Source: Gulosibacter hominis (lineage in GTDB: Bacteria; Actinomycetota; Actinomycetes; Actinomycetales; Microbacteriaceae). From it: a stretch of DNA of 64,000 bases. Positions within the stretch are counted from its first letter, which is position 1. The number at the start of each line of letters is the position of its first letter. A program made the translations under genes and the position numbers. The notes under the pieces were generated by a model, which saw only the letters and a program-made list of their open reading frames with translations, made no database searches and was not told where the DNA came from. Positions 28,085-37,332 of the stretch are shown in pieces. The stretch covers positions 62,001 to 126,000 of the forward strand of contig NZ_CAJGWQ010000001.1 in NCBI RefSeq assembly GCF_904842695.1, given 5' to 3'.

Positions 28085-28837
28085 ATGCGTAAACCACTGC
28101 GTTTGATTGCCCTGCTGGGTGTGGCGGCGATGGCGCTCACCGGCTGCGCCGGTGAAGCTTCAACCGAGGCGGCACCGCTGGAAGTACACGCTGCTGCCTC
28201 GCTGAAAGAGCCCATGACCGAGCTCATGAGCGACTATCAAGCAGAACATCCCGATATGGAATTTGCGCCGCTGACCACGGCCGGCTCGCAGCAGCTCGTG
28301 CAGCAGGTAAATGAGGGTGCCCCGGTTGATGTGCTCGCACTCGCTGACGAAACGAGCCTCACTCAGCTTGAGGGCGACCACACAGATGGCTTCGACATTT
28401 TTGTCGAAAACTCGCTGGTGGTAGTGACCACCGAGGATGCGGCTGCGCGAATTAAATCGGTGGCAGATCTCGCCGACGCGAACAACAAGGTCGTTATTTG
28501 CCACTCGAACGTGCCCTGCGGCCGTGCCACCGAACGCCTTTTTGCCGAGGCTGGCGTGTCGGTTTCAGTGGTCAGTGAAGAAGATAACGTGAAGGCCGTG
28601 CTCACCAAGGTGACGCTCGGTGAAGCCGATGCCGGTTTGGTGTATCGCAGCGATGTGGTGGGAGTAGACGGCGTCGAGTTTTTTGCTCCCGAAGAAGCGG
28701 CTGAAATTGTGAACCGCTACCCGATCGGGGCGCTCAGCGATCACCCGCACGCACAGTCGTTCATCGACTATGTGCGCGGTGAACACGGCCGCGAGGTGCT
28801 CAAACGCTACGGGTTCCTGGTGCCCGAGGGCAAATAA
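28085..28837 (+). CDS. modA: Molybdate ABC transporter substrate-binding lipoprotein ModA
   Basis: Captures molybdate (and tungstate) outside the membrane. A lipoprotein signal peptide ends at lipobox LTGC with Cys21. The mature part has the type II binding-protein pattern HAAASLKEPM, TTAGSQQLVQQVNEGAPVDVLALAD, NSLVVV, ICHSNVPCGR, EADAGLVYRSDV and the terminal YVRGEHGREVLKRYGF. The start at ATG 28085 has GAGGTG upstream; the long open frame before it is not coding. It is 250 residues long, divergent from moeB and first in modABC. Confidence 0.95.
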   Translation: MRKPLRLIALLGVAAMALTGCAGEASTEAAPLEVHAAASLKEPMTELMSDYQAEHPDMEFAPLTTAGSQQLVQQVNEGAPVDVLALADETSLTQLEGDHTDGFDIFVENSLVVVTTEDAAARIKSVADLADANNKVVICHSNVPCGRATERLFAEAGVSVSVVSEEDNVKAVLTKVTLGEADAGLVYRSDVVGVDGVEFFAPEEAAEIVNRYPIGALSDHPHAQSFIDYVRGEHGREVLKRYGFLVPEGK

Positions 28838-28848
28838 CCGTATAGGCG

Positions 28849-29730
28849 ATGGCGCAAAAACAACGAGAACGTGAGACAGCCGGTGCGCGCGAGCGGGCGA
28901 AAAAAGCGGCACCCACCCGCGTGAGCGGCAACCACTCCATCCGTGATGTACCGGTGCTGGTGGTGATCGCCGCAATCATCACACTGCTGTTCATCGTGGC
29001 GCCACTATTGGCGCTGGCGGGCCGGGTGGAGTGGTCAGCGCTCACACAGCAGCTCACGAGCACCAGCACGCTCGTTTCGCTGGGGCTCTCACTCGGCACC
29101 GCCTTTGCCGCCACCATCGTGTGCGCGCTGCTGGGGGTGCCGCTGGCGATGTGGATCGCTCGCCTGGGACCCACCGCGGCCGCTGCCGCCCGCGCGCTGG
29201 TGCTGGTGCCGATGCTGATGCCGCCGCTTGTGGGCGGGCTCGCGCTACTGGCACTATTCGGACGTAACGGGGCGGTGGGGCATCTGTTCACCAGCCTCAC
29301 CGGCGAACAAATTCCGTTCTCGACCGCCGCCGTCGTGTTTGCCCAAAGCTATGTGGCGCTGCCGTTTTTTGTGCTCGCGGTTGAACAGGCGATCCGCGCG
29401 GTTGATCCGCGACTGGAACTCGTGGCCCGCGGTCTGGGTGCTTCCCGAGGCCGTGTCTGGCGGCGGATCACGCTCCCACTGATCGCCCCGGCAATCGCCT
29501 CGGGCGCCATGCTGAGTTTTTCGCGGGCGCTCGCCGAATTTGGTGCCACAGCCATGTTCGCCGGCAACCGCGAGGGCGTTACCCGCACGATGCCGCTGTC
29601 GATTTACACGGCGTTTAATGGCGGCGGTGTTTCGGCACAGGAGGCATATACGCTTTCGATCATTCTGGTGGCCGCCGCGATTATCGTCCTGGTGGCGCTG
29701 CGCTCATGGCGTGTGGGAGGTGAGCGGTGA
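28849..29730 (+). CDS. modB: Molybdate ABC transporter permease ModB
   Basis: The membrane channel of the molybdate importer. A highly charged cytoplasmic N-terminus of about 40 residues precedes at least five to six transmembrane helices. The EAA-loop motif contacting the ATPase is ARGLGASRGRVWRRITLPLIAPAIASG. ALAEFGATAMFAGN is typical of ModB/CysT permeases. At 293 residues it is slightly longer than usual because of the N-terminal extension. It lies 11 bases after modA and overlaps modC by 4 bases. Confidence 0.94.
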   Translation: MAQKQRERETAGARERAKKAAPTRVSGNHSIRDVPVLVVIAAIITLLFIVAPLLALAGRVEWSALTQQLTSTSTLVSLGLSLGTAFAATIVCALLGVPLAMWIARLGPTAAAAARALVLVPMLMPPLVGGLALLALFGRNGAVGHLFTSLTGEQIPFSTAAVVFAQSYVALPFFVLAVEQAIRAVDPRLELVARGLGASRGRVWRRITLPLIAPAIASGAMLSFSRALAEFGATAMFAGNREGVTRTMPLSIYTAFNGGGVSAQEAYTLSIILVAAAIIVLVALRSWRVGGER

Positions 29731-30767
29731 TGAACCGCAAACCGAACACGCTGCCGCTTGCCGGTCGCATCCTGGTGCCTCGCGACCGGATCACCGCTGA
29801 TATTGACCTGACGGTGACCGAGGGTGAACGAATTGCGCTCATCGGTGCCAATGGCTCGGGAAAATCAACGCTGCTCGGCGCCCTCACCGGGCTCGCACCG
29901 ATCGACCGCAACAGCACCATCACACTCTTCGGTACACCGCTTCGTGAAGTGCCGCTCGACCAGCGCCAGATCGGCTACCTCGCACAGGACGGACTGCTGT
30001 TTCCGCACCTGAGCGCCGTCGACAATGTGGCTTTTGCCACCGGACTTCCAAAAGCCTCGGCGCGCAGCCGCGCTCACGAAATCCTCGCCGAGCTCGCCGC
30101 AACAAAACTCGCCGATGCCCGCCCCGGCGAGCTTTCGGGTGGTGAACGTCAGCGGGTGGCGCTTTCCCGGGCACTTGCCGCGACGCCGCGCATCCTGGTG
30201 CTTGACGAACCCTTTGCGGCGCTCGATGTGAGCGCGAGCGCCGAGCTACGCGAACTCGTAGCGTCGGCAGCAGCAAGGCACGGACTGACGCTGCTTTTTG
30301 CCAGTCACGATCTCGTGGATGTGGTGCGGCTCGCCGAACGGGTGATCGTGATTGAGGCTGGCAGAGTGATCGAAGACTTGCGTGTTAGCGAGCTGCAGCG
30401 GCGGCCGCGTAGCGCGTTCGCTGCCGAATTTGCGGGGCTGGCCCGGATTAACGGTGAAATCATCGACGGCGCCTTCCGCTGTGCGGCCGGCAGCGTGAGG
30501 CTCGACGACCGCTTCGGCACTGATTCGCGCGCCGCCGATGCGGTGCCAGGCGCGGCAACGCTGCTCGTGCCGGCTGCATCCGTACTGCCGGCGCCGGCCG
30601 AAGCTGCCGATTGGAATGACCGCGTGGTGGCGCTGCTGGGAGACGGTACCGAGGTGCTCGCGCAGCTTGCAAGCGGGCTGCGGATGCGGCTGCCGAACTC
30701 GACACTGCGGGTGGGGGATGAGCTGGCGGTTCGGATCTGCGCCGGTGAACTGGTTGCGGGTTTCTAA
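29727..30767 (+). CDS. modC: Molybdate ABC transporter ATP-binding protein ModC
   Basis: Powers molybdate import. Walker A GANGSGKSTLLGAL, signature LSGGERQRVALSRAL, Walker B ILVLDEPFAALD and switch SHDLVDV are intact. A C-terminal TOBE-like region (from about residue 255) probably binds molybdate and regulates activity. The start is GTG 29727 or the adjacent ATG 29730; GGGAGG at 29715-29720 fits both. The 346 residues are normal. It converges with fdhD; the 33 bases between hold no obvious terminator. Confidence 0.94.
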   Translation: MMNRKPNTLPLAGRILVPRDRITADIDLTVTEGERIALIGANGSGKSTLLGALTGLAPIDRNSTITLFGTPLREVPLDQRQIGYLAQDGLLFPHLSAVDNVAFATGLPKASARSRAHEILAELAATKLADARPGELSGGERQRVALSRALAATPRILVLDEPFAALDVSASAELRELVASAAARHGLTLLFASHDLVDVVRLAERVIVIEAGRVIEDLRVSELQRRPRSAFAAEFAGLARINGEIIDGAFRCAAGSVRLDDRFGTDSRAADAVPGAATLLVPAASVLPAPAEAADWNDRVVALLGDGTEVLAQLASGLRMRLPNSTLRVGDELAVRICAGELVAGF

Positions 30768-30800
30768 GCCGAGACTCAGGGGAGGGGTGCCGCTCGCGCG

Positions 30801-31658
30801 CTACAGCTCCTGATCGCAGCCGGCGACCCGCTGCGGATGGGTGTAGATCGTCGCGCGTTCACCCCGACTGAACCCGACGAGCGTGATGCCCACCTCATCG
30901 GCGAGCTCTGCAGCGAGGCTCGACGGCGCCGAAACGGCTGCCATTACGGGGATCCCGGCCAAGTGACACTTTTGGACGAGCTCAAACGAGGCGCGGCCCG
31001 ACACCTGCATGACCGTCTCGGTGGCCGGCAGCCGATCGTCGCGCAGCGCGGCGCCGATCACCTTATCGACGGCGTTATGCCGACCGACATCCTCGCGCAC
31101 GTAGAGCGCGGTGCCATCGAAGCGGAACAAACCGGCGGCATGCAACCCGCCGGTGCTGTCAAAAAGGCGCTGCTCGGCGCGCAATAGCTCAGGAAGCTCG
31201 AGGAGCGTTTCGCGAGCAACCGTAGCCGGGCCGGTATCGCATCCGAAAACACTGCTGCGACGCACCGCATCGATCGATGTGGCACCGCACACTCCACAGG
31301 CCGAGGTGGTAACTACCCTCCTGGAAGTGATCGCATCCGCTGCCAGCAGCGGCAGTGTCGCATCGATCACATTCCACGAGCGGTCGCCATTTTCATCGAC
31401 GTTTTCGCCGCAATAGCGCATCGAATGCAGCTGCTCGCGATGCGAGATGAGCCCCTCGCTGACGAGGTTGCCGGCGACAAGATCAAAATCATCGCCGGGG
31501 GTGCGCATGGTGACGGCCAGCTGACGGTCATTGACGCGGATCTCCAGAGGCTCCTCACCGGCGAGTGTGTCGCGGCGCAGCTTGTGGTCACCGTCGGCAT
31601 AGATGACGAGCGTGCGGCGACGCTTGGTAACGCGGCGGGATGCGGGGGAGTACGACAC
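30801..31658 (-). CDS. fdhD: Formate dehydrogenase accessory sulfurtransferase FdhD
   Basis: Transfers sulfur to the molybdenum cofactor so that formate dehydrogenase becomes active. The catalytic TSACGVCG loop places cysteines at 121 and 124, and DVGRHNAVDKVIG and SGRASFELVQKCHLAGIPVMAAVSAPSS are diagnostic. The 285 residues are of usual length. The start is GTG 31658 with AGGTAG just upstream, 5 bases after the DUF808 stop. Its presence predicts a molybdenum formate dehydrogenase elsewhere in the genome; none is encoded here. Confidence 0.95.
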   Translation of the reverse strand: MSYSPASRRVTKRRRTLVIYADGDHKLRRDTLAGEEPLEIRVNDRQLAVTMRTPGDDFDLVAGNLVSEGLISHREQLHSMRYCGENVDENGDRSWNVIDATLPLLAADAITSRRVVTTSACGVCGATSIDAVRRSSVFGCDTGPATVARETLLELPELLRAEQRLFDSTGGLHAAGLFRFDGTALYVREDVGRHNAVDKVIGAALRDDRLPATETVMQVSGRASFELVQKCHLAGIPVMAAVSAPSSLAAELADEVGITLVGFSRGERATIYTHPQRVAGCDQEL

Positions 31659-31663
31659 GCTAC

Positions 31664-32677
31664 CTACCGTTCTGTGCCCTGGCCGGGACCCGATTCTCCG
31701 GCTGCGTTGGCCGTGCCAGTAGCCGGCTCAGTTGATTTGCGCTGCGCGAATGCGTGGATCAGCGCAATCACGCCCGCCACCACCGAACCAACGACAAATC
31801 CGAGCACCATTGAGATCAGAGTCTCGACCAGCCAAGACAGTACGGCGCCAACACCGGCAACCGACAGCATCGACTCGGCGATGCCGTGCACAAAACCGTA
31901 GGGCTCGGCAAGCCCCACCGCGTGCGATTGCACGAGCAAAATATGTCCGCCAACCCAGAGCATCGCGAGGGTGCCAACAACACCGATGAAGGTCATCACC
32001 CGGGGCATGATCGCAACCAGGCTCTGCCCCACGCGCTGTGCGGTTTTTGACTTTCGGGTCGTGAGTGCCAGGCCGATATCGTCGATTTTGACCAGCAGCC
32101 CAACTGTGCCGTACACGCCGAGGGTGATCGCGATGGCCACCAGGATCAATACGATCGCCATCAGCATCCAGTTGTCCAGGCGCACCTCATTCATGGCGAT
32201 CACCATGATTTCGGCGCTGAGGATGAAGTCGGTGCGGATCGCGCCCGAAACAACGCGCTTTTCGGTGTCAGCAGATGTCTCAGAGGAGGCGGCTGCAGCT
32301 TCGGCAAGCGGCTGCTCGTCGCGGTGCAGCAGCTTGTGCCACACCTTTTCGGCGCCCTCAAACGCGAGATAAGTGCCGCCGAGAATGAGCAGCCACGGTA
32401 GTGCCCACGGCGCCAGCCAGTTGAGCAGTAGCAGCGCCGGCAGGATGATCAACAGTTTGTTGACCAGCGAACCCCTGGTGATTTTCCAGATGATCGGCAG
32501 CTCGCGTTTTGGTTCCAGACCTCGCACATACTGTGGCGTGACCGCCGCGTCGTCGATGACCACACCGGCGGCCTTGGCGCTTGCTTTTGCAGTGAGCGCA
32601 CCCACATCGTCGAGGCTTGCGGCCGTGAGTTTGGCGAGTGCAGCAATATCGTCAAGCAGTGCAATGAGTCCGGACAC
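31664..32677 (-). CDS. DUF808 family membrane protein
   Basis: A 337-residue inner-membrane protein with about seven to eight hydrophobic segments. It starts GLIALLDDIAALAKLTAASLDDV and has ELPIIWKITRGSLVNKLLIILPALLLL, FILSAEIMVIAMNEV and a late LVETLISMVLGFVVGSVVAGVIALI segment, the pattern of the DUF808/YedI family. Function is not established. The GTG start at 32677 is directly upstream of the pyrR promoter region. It may be co-transcribed with fdhD, but a link to molybdenum metabolism is only positional. Confidence 0.88.
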   Translation of the reverse strand: MSGLIALLDDIAALAKLTAASLDDVGALTAKASAKAAGVVIDDAAVTPQYVRGLEPKRELPIIWKITRGSLVNKLLIILPALLLLNWLAPWALPWLLILGGTYLAFEGAEKVWHKLLHRDEQPLAEAAAASSETSADTEKRVVSGAIRTDFILSAEIMVIAMNEVRLDNWMLMAIVLILVAIAITLGVYGTVGLLVKIDDIGLALTTRKSKTAQRVGQSLVAIMPRVMTFIGVVGTLAMLWVGGHILLVQSHAVGLAEPYGFVHGIAESMLSVAGVGAVLSWLVETLISMVLGFVVGSVVAGVIALIHAFAQRKSTEPATGTANAAGESGPGQGTER

Positions 32678-32693
32678 AACAGCAGCCTAGCGG

Positions 32694-32720
32694 TTGGCCG
32701 TGCCGGGGCGGTGATAGAGT
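32694..32720 (+). promoter_or_regulatory. Candidate promoter of the pyr operon
   Basis: TTGGCC at 32694-32699 and TAGAGT at 32715-32720 are separated by 15 bases (16 if GTTGGC is used), slightly short. It would start transcription near 32727, giving a leader of about 50 bases that contains the PyrR-binding hairpin. Confidence 0.5.
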
Positions 32721-32745
32721 GAATGTCGTTCTGATCATCCTTTAA

Positions 32746-32768
32746 TTGCCGTCCAGTGAGGCGGGGAA
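32746..32768 (+). promoter_or_regulatory. PyrR RNA-binding hairpin in the pyr leader
   Basis: GTCCAGTGAGGC at 32751-32762 matches the PyrR binding-loop consensus (RUCCNGNGAGGY). It can fold with C49-G65, C50-G64, G51-C62, C53-G61, C54-G60 (last two digits of the position) around the loop AGTGA, with the expected single-base bulges. It runs into GAAGGGGG (32766-32773), the ribosome-binding site of pyrR. UMP-bound PyrR would therefore block translation, as described for mycobacterial PyrR, rather than control a terminator; no terminator hairpin is seen here. Confidence 0.8.
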
Positions 32769-32779
32769 GGGGGTCGACC

Positions 32780-33346
32780 TTGGCCGAACGCACAGTGCTG
32801 CAATCCGGCGATGTGTCGCGTGCGCTGATGCGAATCTCGCATCAAATTCTCGAAGCAAACCAGGGGCCCGAGGGACTGGTACTGCTGGGAATTCCCACCC
32901 GCGGTGTGCCGCTTGCGCAGCGCATCGGAGCCAATCTTCGGCAGATCTGCGGCGATGACGCCGAGCTATTGGGAAATGACTTTGTCGGGTCACTGGACGT
33001 GTCGATGTACCGTGACGATCTGCGACGCCGCAGCATCACGGTGGCCCACCCCACGAGCATCCCGGCCTCAGGAATTGACGGTCGCACAGTGGTGCTGGTC
33101 GACGATGTGCTCTTCTCTGGCCGCACGATTCGCGCGGCGCTTGACGCCATCAGCGATATCGGCCGCCCGAGCGCGGTGCGACTGGCGGTGCTCGTCGACC
33201 GCGGCCACCGCGAGCTACCGATTCGCGCTGATTTTGTTGGGAAAAACCTGCCGAGCGCACGAAGTGAACGCATCGATGTGCTGCTGCAAGAAATTGACGG
33301 TGGCGAGGATGCGGTTGTGATTCGAGACAGCGAGGATGAACGATAG
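32780..33346 (+). CDS. pyrR: Pyrimidine operon regulator PyrR (uracil phosphoribosyltransferase family)
   Basis: PyrR binds pyr mRNA in response to UMP and has weak uracil phosphoribosyltransferase activity. The start is TTG 32780 ([19 protein letters not shown]) with GAAGGGGG 6 bases upstream; the in-frame GTG 32756 lies inside the PyrR hairpin. Motifs are [23 protein letters not shown] and the PRPP-binding [13 protein letters not shown]. At 188 residues it is normal. Its stop overlaps the pyrB start (TAGTG), so repression of pyrR translation would pass down the operon by coupling. Confidence 0.95.
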   Translation: MAERTVLQSGDVSRALMRISHQILEANQGPEGLVLLGIPTRGVPLAQRIGANLRQICGDDAELLGNDFVGSLDVSMYRDDLRRRSITVAHPTSIPASGIDGRTVVLVDDVLFSGRTIRAALDAISDIGRPSAVRLAVLVDRGHRELPIRADFVGKNLPSARSERIDVLLQEIDGGEDAVVIRDSEDER

Positions 33347-34299
33347 TGCGACACCTCATCTCAACCGCCACGCTCACGCGCGAAGAAGCAATCCTGCTGC
33401 TTGATACGGCCGAGGATATGGCCGCCACCCAAGACCGCGAGGTGAAAAAACTCCCCGCACTGCGCGGCGTTACCGTGGTGAATCTGTTCTATGAAGATTC
33501 CACCCGTACCCGCATTTCGTTCGAGGCGGCCGAAAAACGGCTCAGCGCGGATGTCATCAATTTCGCTGCCAAAGGATCGAGCGTTTCAAAGGGCGAATCG
33601 CTCAAAGACACCGCACAGACGCTGCACGCAGTGGGGGCGGATGCGGTGGTCATTCGTCACCCGGCGTCGGGCGCGGCACAGATGCTTGCCGAACGCGGCT
33701 GGATTAATGCGCCGATCATTAATGCCGGTGACGGTTGCCACGAACACCCTACCCAGGCGCTGCTGGATGCGTTCACGCTGCGCCGCCGGCTGCACGGCAA
33801 CAAGGCGCGCGGTCGCGGTCTTGACGGGGCGCGCGTGGTGATCGTCGGGGACGTGCTGCACTCGCGCGTGGCCCGCTCGAATGTGTGGCTGCTCGGGGCA
33901 CTGGGCGCCGAGGTTGAGCTGGTGGGGCCGCCGACGCTGCTGCCCGGCGAATTCGACCGCTGGCCCGCCACCACCGACTACGACCTCGACGCTGCACTTG
34001 CTCGTAAACCCGACGCGGTCATGATGCTGCGCATCCAAGCCGAGCGGATGCGCGCAGCATTCTTCCCGCACAGTCGCGAATACGCGCGCATGTGGGGGCT
34101 TACCGAGCAGCGATTCCGTTCGCTGCCGGAAAGCACCGTGGTGATGCATCCGGGCCCGATGAACCGCGGGCTTGAAATCTCATCGGCCGCTGCCGATTCC
34201 AAACAGGCCACTGTGCTCGAGCAGGTGGCCAACGGTGTGAGCGTGCGCATGGCCGCTCTCTACCTGCTGTGCTCGGGCGTGAAAGAAGGCGCAAACTAA
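33346..34299 (+). CDS. pyrB: Aspartate carbamoyltransferase catalytic subunit
   Basis: Second step of UMP synthesis: carbamoyl phosphate plus aspartate. The carbamoyl-phosphate motif [50 protein letters not shown] and [11 protein letters not shown] are all present. The 317 residues are typical of the catalytic chain, and no pyrI regulatory gene is present, as is normal outside enterics. The GTG start overlaps pyrR by one base. Confidence 0.97.
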   Translation: MRHLISTATLTREEAILLLDTAEDMAATQDREVKKLPALRGVTVVNLFYEDSTRTRISFEAAEKRLSADVINFAAKGSSVSKGESLKDTAQTLHAVGADAVVIRHPASGAAQMLAERGWINAPIINAGDGCHEHPTQALLDAFTLRRRLHGNKARGRGLDGARVVIVGDVLHSRVARSNVWLLGALGAEVELVGPPTLLPGEFDRWPATTDYDLDAALARKPDAVMMLRIQAERMRAAFFPHSREYARMWGLTEQRFRSLPESTVVMHPGPMNRGLEISSAAADSKQATVLEQVANGVSVRMAALYLLCSGVKEGAN

Positions 34300-34301
34300 C
34301 C

Positions 34302-35645
34302 ATGAGCATCCTGATTCGTAACGTCCACCCCTATGGCGAGACCGCTCAAGACCTGCTGATTGAGGGCGATCGCATCGCACAAATCGCGCCTGCTGGCAGC
34401 ATCGAAACCGCCGACGAAATCATCGACGGCACCGGGCTGATTGCGCTGCCGGGCCTCGTTGACCTGCACGTGCACCTGCGCGAACCCGGGTTTGAATCGA
34501 GCGAAACCGTGCTCACCGGTAGCCGAGCTGCCGCCAAGGGTGGGTTCACCACGGTGTTCGCCATGCCGAACACGCAGCCGGTGCAAGACACCGCCGGCGT
34601 GGTGGAAGCGGTGTGGGCGCTGGGCCGCGAGGCCGGATACGCCGATGTGCATCCGATCGGCGCAGTAACCGTCGGCCAGCAGGGCGAACAGCTCGCTGAG
34701 CTCGCCTCGATGGCGAACTCGCGTGCCCGAGTTCGCGTATTCAGCGACGACGGTAAATGCGTGTTTGATCCGCTCATCATGCGCCGGGCACTCGAATATG
34801 TGAAGGCATTTGACGGTGTTGTAGCCCAGCACGCACAAGACCCGAAGCTCACCGAGGGCGCCCAGATGAACGAGGGCGCACTCAGTGCTGAACTGGGCCT
34901 TGGCGGCTGGCCGGGCGCTGCCGAAAGTTCGATCATCGCTCGTGATGCGCTGCTCGCCGAGCAGGTTGGTTCGCGCGTGCACGTGTGCCACCTTTCGACG
35001 CGCGCATCGGTCGATGTGGTGCGGTTTGCGAAGGCCCGCGGTATTCAGCTCACCGCCGAGGTCACGCCTCACCACCTGCTGCTCACCGAAGAAAAAGTGC
35101 GTGGCTTTGATGCCCGCTACAAGGTGAACCCGCCGCTGCGCACCGAAGACGATGTGGAGGCGCTGCGTGACGCACTGGCTGACGGCACGATTGACATCGT
35201 CGGTACCGACCACGCGCCGCACCCCAGCGACTCGAAGCAGACCGAATGGGACTTCGCATCAATGGGCATGGTGGGCCTGGAATCGGCCCTGCGTATCGTG
35301 CACGCCACGATGGTGAACACCGGGCGGCTCGACTGGCGCGGTGTTGCCCGCGTGATGAGCGAAACTCCCGCGCGAATCGGTCAGGCGACGGATGCGGGGC
35401 AGCCACTGCAAGCCGGTCAGCTCGCGAACGTGGTGCTGTACGACGCCGAAACTTCGAGCGTATTCACCGAGGCTGATCTGGCCGGTAAATCGGTGAACTC
35501 GCCCTATCTGGGGTTGGAGCTCCCCGGCCGGGTACACACCACGATTTATCGCGGCCTGCCCACTGTTCGCGATGGCCAAGTGGTTGATGCCGAAACGCTG
35601 CTCGCTGCTCGCCGCTTGCAGCTGGCGACCGAGGGGGAGCGCTAG
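34302..35645 (+). CDS. pyrC: Dihydroorotase
   Basis: Cyclises carbamoyl aspartate to dihydroorotate. It has the class I features DLHVHLREPG (metal histidines), DDGKCVFDP, CHLSTRASVDVV, EVTPHHLLLTEE and GTDHAPHP. The start is ATG 34302, two bases after the pyrB stop; an in-frame ATG at 34269 lies inside pyrB and gives a non-family sequence. The product is 447 residues. The stop overlaps the next gene by one base. Confidence 0.96.
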   Translation: MSILIRNVHPYGETAQDLLIEGDRIAQIAPAGSIETADEIIDGTGLIALPGLVDLHVHLREPGFESSETVLTGSRAAAKGGFTTVFAMPNTQPVQDTAGVVEAVWALGREAGYADVHPIGAVTVGQQGEQLAELASMANSRARVRVFSDDGKCVFDPLIMRRALEYVKAFDGVVAQHAQDPKLTEGAQMNEGALSAELGLGGWPGAAESSIIARDALLAEQVGSRVHVCHLSTRASVDVVRFAKARGIQLTAEVTPHHLLLTEEKVRGFDARYKVNPPLRTEDDVEALRDALADGTIDIVGTDHAPHPSDSKQTEWDFASMGMVGLESALRIVHATMVNTGRLDWRGVARVMSETPARIGQATDAGQPLQAGQLANVVLYDAETSSVFTEADLAGKSVNSPYLGLELPGRVHTTIYRGLPTVRDGQVVDAETLLAARRLQLATEGER

Positions 35646-36166
35646 TGCCAACGACCGTGCTGCTCACCACCGCCGTTATTCTTGGCTGCTGCGCAGCGGT
35701 ACTGCTTTTGATGCTGTCGGGCTGGCGGCACCGGATGCGCAAACAGCGCGATATTGCCGAACCACCGCAATTGCCGGCCGGGCTTGGCGAACCGCTGTAC
35801 GCACTCGATGACGTGCACTACGTCGCCACTTCCGAAACCGGACGGGCACTCGAACGCATCGTTGTGCCACCGCTGGCGTATCGGGGTCGCGCAACCGTTG
35901 AGGTGCATCCCAGTGGTGTTGCCGTCGGTATTTCTGCAGCCCGCCCCTTTTTCATCCCCATTGACCGCATCGAGACGATTGCCCGGGCGCAGGCGACCAT
36001 CGACCGCGCCGTAGAACGCGACGGCCTGCTGGTCATTCGCTGGCACATCGACACCGATCACTCAGTTGAAACCTACTTCCGCGTCGTCCATCCCGGTGAA
36101 CGCCAAGCACTGCTCGACGCGCTGACCTCACTCATTGCACACACGCACACCCAGGAGCACGCATGA
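35645..36166 (+). CDS. Membrane protein with a PH-like domain, embedded in the pyr operon
   Basis: A 173-residue protein with one N-terminal transmembrane helix ([25 protein letters not shown]), a basic stop-transfer (RHRMRKQRD) and a cytoplasmic beta-rich domain ([50 protein letters not shown]) that resembles the PH-like proteins found between pyrC and carA in actinobacteria. Function is unknown. It overlaps pyrC by one base and carA by four, so it is translated as part of the pathway operon. Tethering or regulating pyrimidine enzymes is a possible role, not shown by the sequence. Confidence 0.85.
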   Translation: MPTTVLLTTAVILGCCAAVLLLMLSGWRHRMRKQRDIAEPPQLPAGLGEPLYALDDVHYVATSETGRALERIVVPPLAYRGRATVEVHPSGVAVGISAARPFFIPIDRIETIARAQATIDRAVERDGLLVIRWHIDTDHSVETYFRVVHPGERQALLDALTSLIAHTHTQEHA

Positions 36167-37314
36167 TTCGCACCGAACCGGCCGTCCTCGTCCTTGAAGA
36201 CGGCACCCGCTATGAAGGTCTTGCCTATGGAGCTCGCGGTGAGCGCTACGGAGAGCTGGTGTTTACCACCGGTATGACCGGCTACCAAGAAACCCTCTCT
36301 GACCCGAGTTATGCGGGCCAGATTGTGGTGCAGACCGCACCCCACATCGGCAACACCGGCGTGAACGATGAAGACATGGAGTCGGCCGGATTTTGGCCGG
36401 CAGGTTATGTGGTTCGCGATCCCAGCCGGGTGGTGTCGAATTGGCGGGCACAGGCCGACCTGGAAAGCGCGCTCGTCGAGAGCGGCATCGTTGGGATCAG
36501 CGATGTCGACACTCGCGCGCTCACGCGCAAAATTCGCGACCGGGGAGCAATGCGTGCCGGCGTGTTCAGCGGCGAGGCGCTCGGCATTGCCGAAGCTGAG
36601 CAGCTTGAGCGCGTGCAGGCCCAGCCCGAGATGGCCGGTCGGTATCTCTCCGACCGCGTTACCACCGATGCAGCCTATGTTGCCGAACACACCGGCAGCG
36701 AGCGCATCGGGGTGGTGGCGCTGCTCGACCTGGGCGTAAAAACCGCCACGATCCGCAACCTCAACTACCGCGGTTTTGATGTGCACGTGCTGCCCGCCGA
36801 CGCCACCGCCGATGATGTGCGCGCGACCGGCGCCGACGCCATCTTCTATTCCAACGGCCCCGGTGACCCCGAAGCCAACGATGCGCAGGCACAGCTGCTG
36901 CGCGAACTGCTTCGTGAGGGCTATCCGTTCATGGGCATCTGCTTCGGAAACCAGTTGCTGGGCCGAGCCCTCGGTTTTGACACCTACAAGCTGCCGTTCG
37001 GCCACCGCGGCATCAACCAGCCCGTGCGCGACACCGCCACTGGCAAGGTTGAGATCACCGCGCAAAACCACGGCTTCGCGGTCGACGTGCCCCTTGACGG
37101 GCCGGTCGACTCACCGGCGGGTCTTGGCCGGGTAGAGGTGAGCCACATCGGGCTCAACGACCAGGTGGTCGAGGGGCTTCGCTGCCTCGACATTCCGGCG
37201 TTCTCGGTGCAGTTCCACCCCGAGGCCGCCTCTGGACCGCACGATGCATCCCCGCTTTTCGACCGGTTCCGCGACCTGGTCGTGGCCGCTAAAGCCGACA
37301 AACAGCACAACTAA
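36163..37314 (+). CDS. carA: Carbamoyl-phosphate synthase small (glutaminase) subunit
   Basis: Supplies ammonia from glutamine to CarB. The N-terminal domain has [14 protein letters not shown] and [17 protein letters not shown]. The class I amidotransferase domain has the nucleophile in [10 protein letters not shown] and the His/Glu pair in [22 protein letters not shown] is also conserved. The 383 residues are typical. The ATG overlaps the preceding PH-like gene (ATGA). carB starts 18 bases later. Confidence 0.97.
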   Translation: MIRTEPAVLVLEDGTRYEGLAYGARGERYGELVFTTGMTGYQETLSDPSYAGQIVVQTAPHIGNTGVNDEDMESAGFWPAGYVVRDPSRVVSNWRAQADLESALVESGIVGISDVDTRALTRKIRDRGAMRAGVFSGEALGIAEAEQLERVQAQPEMAGRYLSDRVTTDAAYVAEHTGSERIGVVALLDLGVKTATIRNLNYRGFDVHVLPADATADDVRATGADAIFYSNGPGDPEANDAQAQLLRELLREGYPFMGICFGNQLLGRALGFDTYKLPFGHRGINQPVRDTATGKVEITAQNHGFAVDVPLDGPVDSPAGLGRVEVSHIGLNDQVVEGLRCLDIPAFSVQFHPEAASGPHDASPLFDRFRDLVVAAKADKQHN

Positions 37315-37332
37315 CGAGGAGCCGACGAACCT

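Noticed and set aside
32756-32779. Upstream GTG start for pyrR
   Set aside because: The GTG lies in the loop of the PyrR-binding hairpin and has no ribosome-binding site; the extra residues MRRGRGST are not family-like.
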